Origin: Sipunculus nudus
Lineage: Eukaryota; Annelida; Sipuncula; Golfingiida; Sipunculidae
DNA length: 64,000 bases
Reading direction: 5' to 3'
Assembly (NCBI GenBank): GCA_026874595.1
Contig: JAPPUL010000079.1
Location: 615,001 to 679,000 of the forward strand
The translations under genes and the position numbers were made by a program. The notes below the pieces were generated by a model. It searched no databases and was not told the DNA's origin. It saw only the letters and a list, made by a program, of their open reading frames with translations. Numbering within the stretch: the first letter of the stretch is position 1; each line of letters opens with the position of its first letter. Positions 45,592-55,272 of this stretch are shown one piece after another.

Positions 45592-45816
45592 TTAGACTCC
45601 CCTTCTATTCCTTTCCCTTACTCTATTACCTTTTGAAATATTATTAAGTACTTCTTTATATGACTTGGTGAGCTTTTTAAGTTTAATAATATTTTTAGTG
45701 AGATGAAAAGCAATAGCACCAAACTGTTTGCCAAACCCATTCCTACTAGAGCCCTTAATCCTTTCTATTCTTTTGATATAGTATAATACTCTAATCTCTT
45801 TTAAACTCACCATCAT
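45592..45816 (-). CDS. Small basic hypothetical protein
   Basis: A 74-residue basic ORF, ending in an Arg-rich tail (SKGNRVRERNRRGV) with HLTKNIIKLKKLTKSYKEVL before it. Its start overlaps the end of the upstream 93-residue membrane protein by 26 bases, so translation may be coupled. A frame change joining the two cannot be excluded. No family recognised. Confidence 0.45.
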   Translation of the reverse strand: MMVSLKEIRVLYYIKRIERIKGSSRNGFGKQFGAIAFHLTKNIIKLKKLTKSYKEVLNNISKGNRVRERNRRGV

Positions 45817-46072
45817 AGCCCCCGCTTAACATCAGCTTATAGCGCGTAAGCTCTTCTTCCTCTCGGGCTTGGCTGTACATACTATATCTTTGACTACGCT
45901 TAATTATTCCATACCCAAAAAAGATAATCCCCAAAATGATACATAGTGGAACATAACGAAAATCTAGGCAGATTAGTACGCTCCCTAAAAACATTATGCA
46001 CATCGACATAAAGATATATATATTTCCCGCATTCTCTACAAATACTCTATGGTATATTTCTTGCACTCTCAT
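45791..46072 (-). CDS. Small two-helix membrane protein
   Basis: A 93-residue ORF. GAGGGG lies seven bases before ATG 46072. Two hydrophobic segments (about residues 18-37 and 42-58, IFMSMCIMFLGSVLICL and PLCIILGIIFFGYGII) are followed by a basic, then acidic cytoplasmic tail. No family recognised. It lies about 100 bases downstream of the suf operon on the same strand, so it could be on the same transcript. Confidence 0.6.
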   Translation of the reverse strand: MRVQEIYHRVFVENAGNIYIFMSMCIMFLGSVLICLDFRYVPLCIILGIIFFGYGIIKRSQRYSMYSQAREEEELTRYKLMLSGGYDGEFKRD

Positions 46073-46177
46073 CAACTTACCCCTCTAAGAGCATGTCTTA
46101 CTAAACACTATAGTGTATACTCTCATATTTATATATATTTTATTTATCTGCTATCTTTTATGCTTTATTATACCAAT

Positions 46178-46636
46178 TTATTCCGTTGTTGTTGATTTAT
46201 TGCCCTCAAGCGCGCAGACCAATGTGTGCCATGGCAATGTTGCACACTTTGTCCTTGAAGGAAATTCACTTACTCCCTTAAATATCTTCAACCGTCCAAG
46301 ATGACTTTCTTCCTTATACGGATCAAACTCCCCCAATATCATCTTATGAAACTCATAAAACATAACCCGAGCTTCCTCCACCTTGATACCCTTAACTGCC
46401 ACCGTCAGCATCGACGTGCTTGCTTTTGATATCGCACACCCATCCCCCTCAAATGATATGTCTTCTATCTCTTCATCACTCCCAACACGAACATACAATT
46501 CTATACTGTCTCCGCATAATGGATTGTGCCCCTCGCATGAATGCGTTCGCTCTGCTTCTCCCATCTGCCTTCTGTTTTTAGGATTCTTATTATGATCAAG
46601 TATTACCTGTTTATATAAATCACTTTGATACGACAT
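46178..46636 (-). CDS. sufU: SufU/IscU-like Fe-S assembly protein
   Basis: Scaffold, or sulfur acceptor from SufS, in Fe-S cluster assembly. About 152 residues. The three conserved cysteines are present: NPLCGDSIEL, GDGCAISKAS and RTKCATLPWH. The helix YKQVILDHNKNPKN at the start is typical, and SufU's spacing between the second and third Cys (longer than IscU) fits. Start ATG 46636 shares one base with the sufS stop (TGATG), so the two are translationally coupled. It is the last gene of sufBCDSU. Confidence 0.9.
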   Translation of the reverse strand: MSYQSDLYKQVILDHNKNPKNRRQMGEAERTHSCEGHNPLCGDSIELYVRVGSDEEIEDISFEGDGCAISKASTSMLTVAVKGIKVEEARVMFYEFHKMILGEFDPYKEESHLGRLKIFKGVSEFPSRTKCATLPWHTLVCALEGNKSTTTE

Positions 46637-47886
46637 CAAGCAAAAACCTCCAATACCTTCTTCAAACTATCTACTAGCTTATCTATTTCATCATATTTAT
46701 TGTAAAACGAAAAGGACGCTCGAGTCGTTGCCGGAACTCCAAAACGCTGCATCGTCGGCTGGGCACAATGATGTCCCCCTCTAAGCGCTATGTTCTCTTC
46801 ATCCAAAAACGTTATTACATCATGCGGGTGCACTCCCAAAAGCTCAAACGACAATATCCCTGCCTTCTCCTTCGCATTCCCTATTATCCGTACTTTCCCT
46901 TTAAGCTCTTCTTCAAATACTTTTGTTGCGTAGTTTAAAAGTTTAGCCTCATAAGATGATATATTTTCTAAACCAAGCTTTTCTAAATACTTTATAGCCT
47001 CTCCAAGTCCCAATAATTGCGTTATTGGGGGCGTCCCCGCTTCGAACTTAGCCGGCAACCCTGCATAGCTTGTCTTCTCTAGTGTAACTCGATTTACCAT
47101 CTCCCCTCCCGTTGTGTAAGGCGGCATATCCTCCAGCAGTTCTCTCCTCCCGTATAAGATTCCAACCCCACTCGGTCCATACATTTTATGTCCCGAGAAT
47201 ACATAAAAATCTACATCAAGTTCAGCTACATTAACTCTCATGTGAGGCACACTCTGAGCACCATCTAATAAAACTTTTGCACCAGCCTCATGTGCCTTCT
47301 CTATTATCTTTTTTACCGGATTTATTGTCCCCAGTGCATTTGATACATGCGTTAGTGATACCAGCTTCGTTTTGCTATTTAAAAGCTTCTCGTACTCTTC
47401 AAGTATCAGCTCTCCTTTATCGTTTATCGGAATAACCTTAAGATTTGCTCCCCTATCCTCACACACAACTTGCCACGGTATTATATTTGCATGATGTTCC
47501 ATCTGGCTTATTATTATCTCATCCCCCTCTTTTACATAACGCTTGCCAAAACTATAAGCTACTAGGTTTATAGACTGTGTTGAGCCTGATGTTATTATTA
47601 TTTGTTTCTTGTCTCCCGATCCTATAAACCGCGATACCTCACCTCGGGCCTCCTCGTACAAATGTGTTGCATACTCGCCAAGTTTATAGGCTCCTCGCCG
47701 CACCGTCGCATAAGAATTTTTATCAAACTCTTTTACTCGCTCTATTACATATTTGGGCTTTTGCGTTGTTGCTGCGTTATCTAAGTAGACTAACCTCTTC
47801 CCTCCTATCTCCTTGCTAAGCATAGGGAAATCTTCCCTCAACATATCTATATCAAGTTCTTTATTTAATATCTTCTCATTTCTCAT
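46636..47886 (-). CDS. sufS: Cysteine desulfurase SufS
   Basis: PLP enzyme that takes sulfur from cysteine for cluster assembly. 416 residues. The N-terminal YLDNAATTQKP, the H-H motif QMEHHANIIPW, LLDGAQSVPHM, the Schiff-base lysine in FSGHKMYGPSGVGILYG, and the active-site cysteine in ALRGGHHCAQPTMQRFG are all present. This is group II (SufS-like). Thirty bases separate it from sufD, and it overlaps sufU by one base. Confidence 0.95.
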   Translation of the reverse strand: MRNEKILNKELDIDMLREDFPMLSKEIGGKRLVYLDNAATTQKPKYVIERVKEFDKNSYATVRRGAYKLGEYATHLYEEARGEVSRFIGSGDKKQIIITSGSTQSINLVAYSFGKRYVKEGDEIIISQMEHHANIIPWQVVCEDRGANLKVIPINDKGELILEEYEKLLNSKTKLVSLTHVSNALGTINPVKKIIEKAHEAGAKVLLDGAQSVPHMRVNVAELDVDFYVFSGHKMYGPSGVGILYGRRELLEDMPPYTTGGEMVNRVTLEKTSYAGLPAKFEAGTPPITQLLGLGEAIKYLEKLGLENISSYEAKLLNYATKVFEEELKGKVRIIGNAKEKAGILSFELLGVHPHDVITFLDEENIALRGGHHCAQPTMQRFGVPATTRASFSFYNKYDEIDKLVDSLKKVLEVFA

Positions 47887-47911
47887 CTAATCCCTCCGTT
47901 TGTTCCATCTA

Positions 47912-47933
47912 CTCTTTTATTTCTCTTTTATTT
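47912..47933. repeat. 11-bp perfect tandem duplication at the sufD stop
   Basis: Plus-strand unit CTCTTTTATTT at 47912-47922 and 47923-47933. The sufD stop (47917-47919) is inside the copy nearer the 3' end of the gene. Confidence 0.85.
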
Positions 47934-49281
47934 TACCATAACCATTTTTATCATAATCTATACCCCCTTCAAGCTTTTCTAAAAAAACCTCAAATGCTTC
48001 TTCTTGACTCTCATCTTCGCCCATCTTTTCTATTACCGTCTTCATAAAGCCTATCAAAAGCAGCCGACGTGCTGTCTCCTCCGCTATTCCTCGCGTCTTT
48101 AAATACAATATACTAGCATCATCCAAATTACCCACCGTAGCACCATGATTACATTTTACATCATCTGCATATATCATCAAGTTTGGCTTGCTTGCACTCT
48201 CTCCCTCATCCGATAATATCAAGCTCTGCACCAACTGCATTGAATTTGTCTTTTGTGCTCCCTTCTCTACCAATACCGTCGTGTCTACACTAGCTTTGCC
48301 TCTATCCTTTACTATGTTCTTAAATACCTGCTCAGATTCGCTTCCCGGACTCCTATGGCATACCTTTATATAATTATGACTCTCCTCTCTACCCTCAAGC
48401 ACCGATAACCCATTTAAACCAAAATATGCTCCCTCACCATCTATATATACTTCATACTCATTGCGTACCACCTTGCTTGCCAAAACCCCTGTAGACAATA
48501 TACATCGCGAGCCCCCACCTTGATAAAAACTCCTTTTAACAAATCTATTATCTTCATAAGTACCACACTTATGCAAAACATTAACTTCTACTGACGCTCC
48601 CTCCTTTAAGATAAAGTCTTCTACATGACTTATTAATCCATCCTTAAGACTTCCTATGTGTTTTACATATATTGTACAACTGCTTCCCTCTTCAAATATA
48701 TATTGAAGCCGCGGACATAACATTTGTAACTCCCCTCCTCCTGCTCCGGCATCTCTTACCCCGTTCTCCAGTATATGCAGTATCTGAAGCGGTTTACTTA
48801 TTTTACCACGAACCCTAATTATATATAAATCATTCATGAATATTCCGTTTAATAACGCAAAACTCTCATCCTCGGATACTAACCGTTTATTAAGATATCG
48901 CAAACTATCTTCCGCTAGCCCTGCTTCTCCCATCTGCCCATTCCCTATGTTTGTTATCTCAAGCCCTTCTTCGCTTATCTTTGATAAATCCTCCCTATAT
49001 ACTCCCTGCGCAAATACTAAAATATTATCTGTACAAAAGCCATAAGACTCTAAAGCTACCTTCGTACCATCAACTAATGAATTCTTATTACTTTCAAGTC
49101 CTGGCAACTTAAAGCCTTTATAGTCTATATTCCGTACATTTAAATATGTATATTTCTCAGCTCCACGCTTTGGCATCCCTATCTCCTCAAAACGTACATA
49201 TGCATCCTCTCGTAACCTCGCAAATGCCCCATCACCCTTATAAACCTTCTTATATTTATCCTTTATATATTCTGTGCTCAT
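47917..49281 (-). CDS. sufD: Fe-S cluster assembly protein SufD
   Basis: Component of the SufBC2D scaffold. The right-handed beta-helix and C-terminal helices are recognised by LEGREESHNYIKVCHRSPGS, TNSMQLVQSLILSDEGES, SKPNLMIYADDVKCNHGATVG and LYLKTRGIAEETARRLLL. The conserved His in CNHGATVG is intact. I prefer the ATG at 49281 (or the adjacent one at 49284), after AAGGGAAG. The in-frame ATG at 49314 has AGAGG directly abutting it and would add 11 residues. It lies between sufC and sufS. Confidence 0.92.
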   Translation of the reverse strand: MSTEYIKDKYKKVYKGDGAFARLREDAYVRFEEIGMPKRGAEKYTYLNVRNIDYKGFKLPGLESNKNSLVDGTKVALESYGFCTDNILVFAQGVYREDLSKISEEGLEITNIGNGQMGEAGLAEDSLRYLNKRLVSEDESFALLNGIFMNDLYIIRVRGKISKPLQILHILENGVRDAGAGGGELQMLCPRLQYIFEEGSSCTIYVKHIGSLKDGLISHVEDFILKEGASVEVNVLHKCGTYEDNRFVKRSFYQGGGSRCILSTGVLASKVVRNEYEVYIDGEGAYFGLNGLSVLEGREESHNYIKVCHRSPGSESEQVFKNIVKDRGKASVDTTVLVEKGAQKTNSMQLVQSLILSDEGESASKPNLMIYADDVKCNHGATVGNLDDASILYLKTRGIAEETARRLLLIGFMKTVIEKMGEDESQEEAFEVFLEKLEGGIDYDKNGYGKIKEK

Positions 49282-49360
49282 CATCTTCCCTTTTTTTAAC
49301 TTGTTACTTACCATCCTCTATATCACATCCTGCATCATACCATCTCTGCCATTATAACTA

Positions 49361-50101
49361 TCACCTTAATAAAAAATCATACCCCTTATCCTCAAGTGCA
49401 TGCGCAAGCTCTTTATCCCCTGACTTGACTATCTTGCCGCCTCCCATCACATGTACCACATCCGGTGCTATATATTCTAATATCCTAGGAAAATGCGTTA
49501 TCACCACTATTGCACTATCTTTATTACGAACTTTGTTTATCCCGCTTGATACCACTTTAAGAGCATCTATATCAAGTCCTGAATCTATCTCATCCAATAT
49601 AGAAAGACGAGGGCTTAAAAGCGCCATCTGCAATATCTCATTCTTTTTCTTCTCCCCTCCTGAAAATCCATCGTTTACTGACCTTTCCATATACTTTTCA
49701 TCCATCCCAAGTAATTCCATCTTCTCAGAAAGTATATCTGCAAAATCTAACGGATCCACTTCCTCCTCACCGCGACTTTTCAACTGTGAATTATATGCCA
49801 TGCGCAGAAACTCCGCGTTGTTCACTCCCGGTATCTCAACAGGATATTGATACGCTAGAAATATACCCTTAAGTGCCCTATCCTCAACTTCAACATCAAG
49901 TAAATCTTTCCCATCGTAAGTTATACTTCCTTTAGTTACTTCATAATCAGGATGCCCTATTATAACCTTCGATAAGGTGCTCTTACCCGAACCATTAGGG
50001 CCCATTATCGCATGTATCTCGCCTGCTTTAACATTAAGCGTTATCCCTTCTAATATCTTCTCCCCTTCATATCCTGCAAAAAGTCCTTTTATATCAAGCA
50101 T
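49361..50101 (-). CDS. sufC: Fe-S cluster assembly ATPase SufC
   Basis: ABC-type ATPase of the SufBC2D complex. 246 residues. Walker A GPNGSGKSTLSKVI (about 35-48), the SufC-specific signature DGFSGGEKKKNEILQMAL, Walker B LSILDEIDSGLDIDAL, and the switch His in VVITHFPRIL. Intact. It is 267 bases downstream of sufB, an unusually wide gap inside a suf operon. Confidence 0.96.
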   Translation of the reverse strand: MLDIKGLFAGYEGEKILEGITLNVKAGEIHAIMGPNGSGKSTLSKVIIGHPDYEVTKGSITYDGKDLLDVEVEDRALKGIFLAYQYPVEIPGVNNAEFLRMAYNSQLKSRGEEEVDPLDFADILSEKMELLGMDEKYMERSVNDGFSGGEKKKNEILQMALLSPRLSILDEIDSGLDIDALKVVSSGINKVRNKDSAIVVITHFPRILEYIAPDVVHVMGGGKIVKSGDKELAHALEDKGYDFLLR

Positions 50102-50368
50102 TTTTTTATTCTCTCTTTAATCTCTTTAATCTCTTTAATCTTTAATCTCTTTATTCTCTTTATTCTATATTACTTCATCTTCATTTGTATTCATTTGTAC
50201 ATTTAGTTTTATTTGTACATCAACTTTTGTACATCAACTGCCTTGATGCGTTTACAACAAAGTAATATCTACTTCTTTATATGATTTATATGACATTATT
50301 ATGCCATTTTGGTCTTCTTTTATTTCTTCTTTAACCTATATTTATGATTTACCACTCTCTTTGTTACT
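50102..50368. other. sufB-sufC intergenic region with 9-bp repeats
   Basis: Contains TCTCTTTAA three times in tandem (50112-50138), running into degenerate copies to about 50165. Near 50208-50240 there is a TTTGTACATCAAC direct repeat. The gap could hold a secondary promoter for sufCDSU. None is evident. Confidence 0.6.
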
Positions 50369-51823
50369 TTAACCTACACTGTTTTCAAGCTTTAGACTAA
50401 GTAACCTTGTCGCTTCAACTGCAAATTCCATCGGTAGCTGATTAAAAACATCCTTACAAAAACCATTTATTATACTGCTTATCGCCTCTTCTCTTGATAT
50501 TCCCCTTTGTTGAAAATACAAAAGCTGTTCTTCGGATATTTTAGAAGTTGATGCCTCGTGTTCTAGATGACTTGTTGAACTTATCCCTTGTATGTAGGGA
50601 AATGTATGTGCACTACATTCATCGCCCACAAGCATACTATCACATTGAGTATAGTTACGCGCGTTCTTTGCATTTTTAGATATTCTAACTAGCCCACGAT
50701 AGGCATTGCTTGCCTTGTCCGAGGATATCCCTTTCGATATAATTACCGACTTTGTGTTATTCCCAAGGTGTAGCATCTTTGTTCCTGTATCCGCTTGCTG
50801 TAAGCCCCCTGTTAAAGCTACCGAGTAAAACTCTCCCTTTGAATTGTCTCCCTTCAATACGCAACTTGGATATTTCCATGTAATTGCTGAACCTGTTTCA
50901 ATCTGTGTCCACGATACCTTAGAATTGTCTCCTTCACACTTTGCCCGTTTTGTCACAAAGTTATATATTCCTCCCTTCCCTGTCTTTGCATCTCCAGCAT
51001 ACCAATTTTGTACAGTACTATACTTTATTTCAGACGAATTTAAAGCTACAAGCTCAACCACTGCAGCATGTAACTGATTTGTATCAAATACAGGCGCTGT
51101 ACACCCTTCAAGATAAGATACATAGCTTTTCTCATCACATATTATAAGCGTCCTTTCAAACTGTCCTGACCCTTCTGTATTTATCCTAAAGTAGGTTGAC
51201 AATTCCATAGGGCATTTCGTATTCGGCGGTATATACACAAATGAACCATCTGTAAAAACCGCACTATTTAAAGCTGCATAAAAATTGTCCCCAACCGGTA
51301 CTACTGATCCCAAGTACTTTTTAATTAACTCCGGATAATCCTTTATAGCCTCATTCATCGAACAAAATATTACACCCTCTTTGGCAAGCCTTTCTTTAAA
51401 TGTAGTTGCTACACTAACACTATCAAATACCGCGTCAACCGCAACATTAGAAAGACGCTTTTGCTCCTCAATCGGTATCCCAAGCTTATCAAAAGTCTTT
51501 AGTATCTCAGGGTCCACCTCATCAAGACTTTCTAACTTCTCTTTCTTCTTTGGTGCTGAATAATAAGATATCTCTTGAAAGTCTACCTCAGGATAGTTTA
51601 CCAATGCCCACTTTGGTAGCTTCATTGTCTGCCACTTCTTATAAGCCTTAAGACGAAAATCAAGCATAAAAGAAGGCTCATCCCGTTTTCTCGATATAGC
51701 CTTTATTACATCTTCATTCAAGCCAGGAGGCAAAGTCTCAGTCTCAACATCAGTGACAAAGCCATATTTATAGTCTTTTTGCTTTTCTACAATATCATAA
51801 ACTTCACTATCATTTCCTGCCAT
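50369..51823 (-). CDS. sufB: Fe-S cluster assembly protein SufB
   Basis: Core scaffold subunit of SufBC2D. 484 residues. [77 protein letters not shown] and [18 protein letters not shown] are the standard blocks. The conserved Cys thought to accept sulfur and the C-terminal Glu/His ligands are present. First gene of the operon. No SufR or Rrf2-type regulator is nearby, and sufA is absent. Confidence 0.97.
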   Translation of the reverse strand: MAGNDSEVYDIVEKQKDYKYGFVTDVETETLPPGLNEDVIKAISRKRDEPSFMLDFRLKAYKKWQTMKLPKWALVNYPEVDFQEISYYSAPKKKEKLESLDEVDPEILKTFDKLGIPIEEQKRLSNVAVDAVFDSVSVATTFKERLAKEGVIFCSMNEAIKDYPELIKKYLGSVVPVGDNFYAALNSAVFTDGSFVYIPPNTKCPMELSTYFRINTEGSGQFERTLIICDEKSYVSYLEGCTAPVFDTNQLHAAVVELVALNSSEIKYSTVQNWYAGDAKTGKGGIYNFVTKRAKCEGDNSKVSWTQIETGSAITWKYPSCVLKGDNSKGEFYSVALTGGLQQADTGTKMLHLGNNTKSVIISKGISSDKASNAYRGLVRISKNAKNARNYTQCDSMLVGDECSAHTFPYIQGISSTSHLEHEASTSKISEEQLLYFQQRGISREEAISSIINGFCKDVFNQLPMEFAVEATRLLSLKLENSVG

Positions 51824-52029
51824 AATACACTTCCTAATTTATATATTTATGTACGTTCTTTTACTTACATAGGTACTTACAAAACACTACAAAACCTACA
51901 CCATAGTTAAAGATAAGCAAATAATCTTAAAATGCTAAAGGTTGATTTTAAAAAAACACACGGAATGCGTTTACAAGACAGAACTATATTTGCTAAGATA
52001 AGGGATATGCTTATAAAATAGGGGAGGAC

Positions 52030-52578
52030 TTATACAAGCATTTGTTTTTTAATCTCTATAACTTTAGACTCACCACATAAAACATCCAAAACAGCAAAAG
52101 CAAAATCCATTGCCGTCCCCGGCCCCTGACTCGTTATAAGGTTTCCATCTACAATCACTCTTTCAGTGGAGTAGTTTTTAAACTGCTCCTTAAACAAAGG
52201 ATAAGAGGTAACTTTCCTTCCATCAGTTAGCCCAATAGCAGATAATACTGTAGGCGCCGCACAGATTGCTGATATATACTTTTGTTTTTCATGCAAAGCA
52301 TTAATAATTTCCCTTACACGCTTATCATTTTTAAGATGATTAGCACCCTCAAGCCCTCCAGGCAAAACAATCATTTGAATATTAGCAAGCATGTCTTTGG
52401 ACACATCATCTAAGTTGATGTCTGGAATAACCTTAACATTGCATTTGCTTTTAATATATCCAAAAGCAGTACCTGCAGTCAAAAGAGAAACACCAGCGCG
52501 CCTTAAAACATCAATCACCGTAAAAGCCTCAATATCTTCAAAACCATCAGCTAAAGGAATTAAAACTCGAGCGTCCAT
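52030..52578 (-). CDS. DJ-1/PfpI family protein
   Basis: A 182-residue protein of the DJ-1/ThiJ/PfpI class I amidotransferase-like fold. VLIPLADGFEDIEAFTVIDV holds the conserved Glu. IVLPGGLEGANHL and the nucleophile-elbow Cys in YISAICAAPTVLSAIGL are followed by GNLITSQGPGTAMDFAFAVL. The Cys-Glu pair implies a stress-related chaperone, glyoxalase/deglycase or redox-sensing role; which one cannot be read from sequence. It is transcribed alone, about 200 bases downstream of sufB's start region in the same direction. Confidence 0.88.
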   Translation of the reverse strand: MDARVLIPLADGFEDIEAFTVIDVLRRAGVSLLTAGTAFGYIKSKCNVKVIPDINLDDVSKDMLANIQMIVLPGGLEGANHLKNDKRVREIINALHEKQKYISAICAAPTVLSAIGLTDGRKVTSYPLFKEQFKNYSTERVIVDGNLITSQGPGTAMDFAFAVLDVLCGESKVIEIKKQMLV

Positions 52579-52756
52579 TAGTTTATAAAATACTCCAAAA
52601 TAAAATATTGGGCTTCGTCTCTAAAAATCAAAAGAAACAAAGCATATAAAATATAACAATTACAAAACATAGAATAAAAATATTTACCAATAAAAAAAAT
52701 AAACTATAAACAACTTTAGCTCTGTTATAAAAGTTATTAAAAGATAGACAAAATAC

Positions 52757-54019
52757 ATGAAACATAGAACAAACGAACGTATCAGCAAAGCCTCTTACAA
52801 GAGAATCTTAAAAGGCCTTGAATATGCTCTTGTTGTCCTATTTTTAATATTTTCTATACTGCTTGGAAACATATCAGGTAAGATAATAAGGGCAATGAAA
52901 AAAGATGATGCCTCGATAGATAGACTATACGACATAAGCTTCTACAATCTGCCAACAACATTATATGACACACATGGAGAAAAGATAACAGAATTCTTCA
53001 CCCATAAAAGAGAAATAATAAGGTTACACGAGCTTCCTAAAGATTTTCTTATGGTGCTCCTTGCAATAGAAGATGCTAATTACTATAACCACATAGGAAT
53101 TGACCCCTTTAGTATAATAAGGGCACTTAAAAACAACCTAAAAGTAAGTATAGCAAAAAAAGAACTTTCTATAATAGAGGGCGGCAGTACCATAACCCAA
53201 CAAATGGCAAAGATAATCTACACAACGCGAGAGAAGACTTTAGAAAGGAAGATAAAAGAGCTTGGACGTGCTTTCCAGCTTGAAAAGAAGTACAGCAAAA
53301 AAGAAATACTTGAAAAGTACATAAACCAAATGTATTTTGGACATGGTATATACGGAGTTGAATCAGCGTCTAAGTTCTTCTTTGGCATTAGCGCCAAGCA
53401 TCTAAACAAAGTCCAATCAGCCTTACTTGTATTAATCCTGTCAGCACCAACTAAATACTCACCAATAAATTATCCGCAAAAAGCAATGAATAAACATAAA
53501 ACCGTTATAACCAAACTAATAAACCTTGGCTTATGCTCTAAAAATACTGCTTACAAAGACTATAAAACATTATGGCAAAATATGAACAATACAATATTAA
53601 CAGGGAAAAGAAAAGCCCTTGATTACCGTATAGACAAAGCACCTTACTTCTCAGAATATATAAGGCTTGAGCTTCAAAGGCTATTCAAAGAGGAATTATA
53701 CTACGAGATAGCAAATAACATAAAATTGACAAAGAACTTATCAAAAGAGCAACTAGATGATGAGATAGATAGCATAATTAAGGACATGATATTCAAAGGG
53801 GGTTTAAGGGTATACACGACTTTAGATTTAAGGAAGCAACAAATAGCCCAAAAGTTATTAAAAGAACAATTAAAAAGACAAGATAAAATATTTAATAAGG
53901 AAAACAAAAGGTTATATAAAAAGATAAAGCGAGAATATGGTAAAACTGCACAGTTCATAAACATACTTATGACTAAGGGAAGGCTAAATTTCAGGAGTCA
54001 CAAAAAAAAAGCTTCATAA
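52757..54019 (+). CDS. Class A penicillin-binding protein, N-terminal part (frameshifted)
   Basis: The glycosyltransferase half of a PBP1A-type bifunctional peptidoglycan synthase. An N-terminal membrane anchor (about residues 20-42) is followed by the GT51 domain: LLAIEDANYYNHIGIDPFSI, EGGSTITQQMAKIIY, RKIKELGRAFQLEKKYSKKE, ILEKYINQMYFGHGIYGVES. The linker to the transpeptidase has begun (GLRVYTTLDLRKQQIA) when the frame ends just after an A9 run at 54002-54010. The +1 frame carries on directly with the rest of the protein, so this ORF plus that at 54093 form one gene with a one-base excess in the A-run. Confidence 0.88.
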   Translation: MKHRTNERISKASYKRILKGLEYALVVLFLIFSILLGNISGKIIRAMKKDDASIDRLYDISFYNLPTTLYDTHGEKITEFFTHKREIIRLHELPKDFLMVLLAIEDANYYNHIGIDPFSIIRALKNNLKVSIAKKELSIIEGGSTITQQMAKIIYTTREKTLERKIKELGRAFQLEKKYSKKEILEKYINQMYFGHGIYGVESASKFFFGISAKHLNKVQSALLVLILSAPTKYSPINYPQKAMNKHKTVITKLINLGLCSKNTAYKDYKTLWQNMNNTILTGKRKALDYRIDKAPYFSEYIRLELQRLFKEELYYEIANNIKLTKNLSKEQLDDEIDSIIKDMIFKGGLRVYTTLDLRKQQIAQKLLKEQLKRQDKIFNKENKRLYKKIKREYGKTAQFINILMTKGRLNFRSHKKKAS

Positions 54020-54092
54020 GCTACGAGGCTTTATAAGGGAGCTTAAAAAGCTTAGTCTTATAACAACGGGCTTTGGTATAAATCAATTAAAT

Positions 54093-55052
54093 GTGCTTTT
54101 GGCTGAGAATCGTAAAGAGCTTGAAAGGGCAAATAAAGACTTAAGGGTTGAAGGGGCTATAATATCGATGGAGCCACAAACAGGAGCTATAGAGGTTATG
54201 GTTGGAGGGAGTAAATTCATCGCCCAAAACCGTGTAAATCGAGTATTTTCAAAAAGACAGCCTGGGTCAGTATTTAAAATCTTTGTATACGGTGCAGCAT
54301 TAAAGACAAGGCGTTACAATCCAAAGAGCGTAATTAACGATTCACCGCTAAAGATATTTGATAAGCATGCAAATGAGTATTGGGAGCCAAAGAATTATAA
54401 TAATACATTCAGAGGGGAGATAACACTTGAAGAGGCACTAAAAGATTCAATAAATGTAGTATCGGTAAAACTTGTAAAACAAATAGGAGTCAACGCAGTA
54501 ATAAATTTTGCCTCGCCGCTTCTTGGGATACCAAAAAATAAGTTTGGTAAACATATATCAATATCGCTTGGGACAACGGATGTAAGTCCTTATAATATGT
54601 GTAAAGCGATGTCAGTATATGCAAATGGCGGTTATAATGTAGTGCCCCAAAGTATTTTATTGATAGAAGATAGGTACGGCAATATAATCCTAGATAATCG
54701 CAAAAATAAAGTAAAAGCTAAAAGGAAACGTCTTATAAAAAGGCGAGATGTAAGGATTATGACAAAACTGCTTTCTAAGGTTATAAAAGAAGGAACTGGA
54801 CGTGCAGTTGATAATGTTGGTTATAGAGGGGAGGCTGCGGGCAAGACGGGGACAAGTCAGAATGGAAAGGATGCATGGTTTGCAGGATATACAAAAGAGC
54901 TTGCAACAGTTGTATGGATTGGTTTTGATGAGGATTTAACACTTGGCAAAAAGCAGTATGGAGGTAACGTTGCAGCACCATTATGGGGACGATTCATGAA
55001 AGAAGTAGAAGGCAAGTCAAAAAGCAATCGAAAGCAAAACCAGAAAAAGTAA
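54093..55052 (+). CDS. Class A penicillin-binding protein, C-terminal part (frameshifted)
   Basis: The transpeptidase half. The active-site serine is in QPGSVFKIFVYGAAL (SxxK), SIN is in DSINVVSVKL, and KTGTSQNGKDAWFAGYT is the third motif, so the catalytic set is intact. The frame is open back to 54012, right behind the A9 run. The ATG at 54093 is internal (MLLAENRKELE is preceded by coding sequence) and has no ribosome site. Natural decay would make the cell lose this PBP. Polymerase slippage on A9 could instead yield full-length protein. A short duplication (AAAACCAGAA) spans the stop. Confidence 0.85.
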   Translation: MLLAENRKELERANKDLRVEGAIISMEPQTGAIEVMVGGSKFIAQNRVNRVFSKRQPGSVFKIFVYGAALKTRRYNPKSVINDSPLKIFDKHANEYWEPKNYNNTFRGEITLEEALKDSINVVSVKLVKQIGVNAVINFASPLLGIPKNKFGKHISISLGTTDVSPYNMCKAMSVYANGGYNVVPQSILLIEDRYGNIILDNRKNKVKAKRKRLIKRRDVRIMTKLLSKVIKEGTGRAVDNVGYRGEAAGKTGTSQNGKDAWFAGYTKELATVVWIGFDEDLTLGKKQYGGNVAAPLWGRFMKEVEGKSKSNRKQNQKK

Positions 55053-55272
55053 AACCAGAACACAAAAAGTAAGGATATTATTGTATCTTTAATGACTAAA
55101 TAGAAACATTTTAAGATACATCTAAATATATTTACTATCAAATGAGCTTATTATAAAACGAGAGGATATAAGGATGTATAAATAAAAAGGCTAATCTTAG
55201 TTAATAAAACAAACGATAAAAAACAACGACACAAATATATAAATGTAAATATATAATAAGGGGAAGTATTAT

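Noticed and set aside
45785-45816. Programmed -1 frameshift at TTTAAAA joining the two small ORFs
   Set aside because: The heptamer is present, but the shift needed to go from the upstream to the downstream ORF is +1, not -1. Ordinary overlapping genes are simpler.
49146-49850. 234-codon plus-strand ORF across sufD and sufC
   Set aside because: Covers two conserved genes on the other strand. No start signal or recognisable domain.
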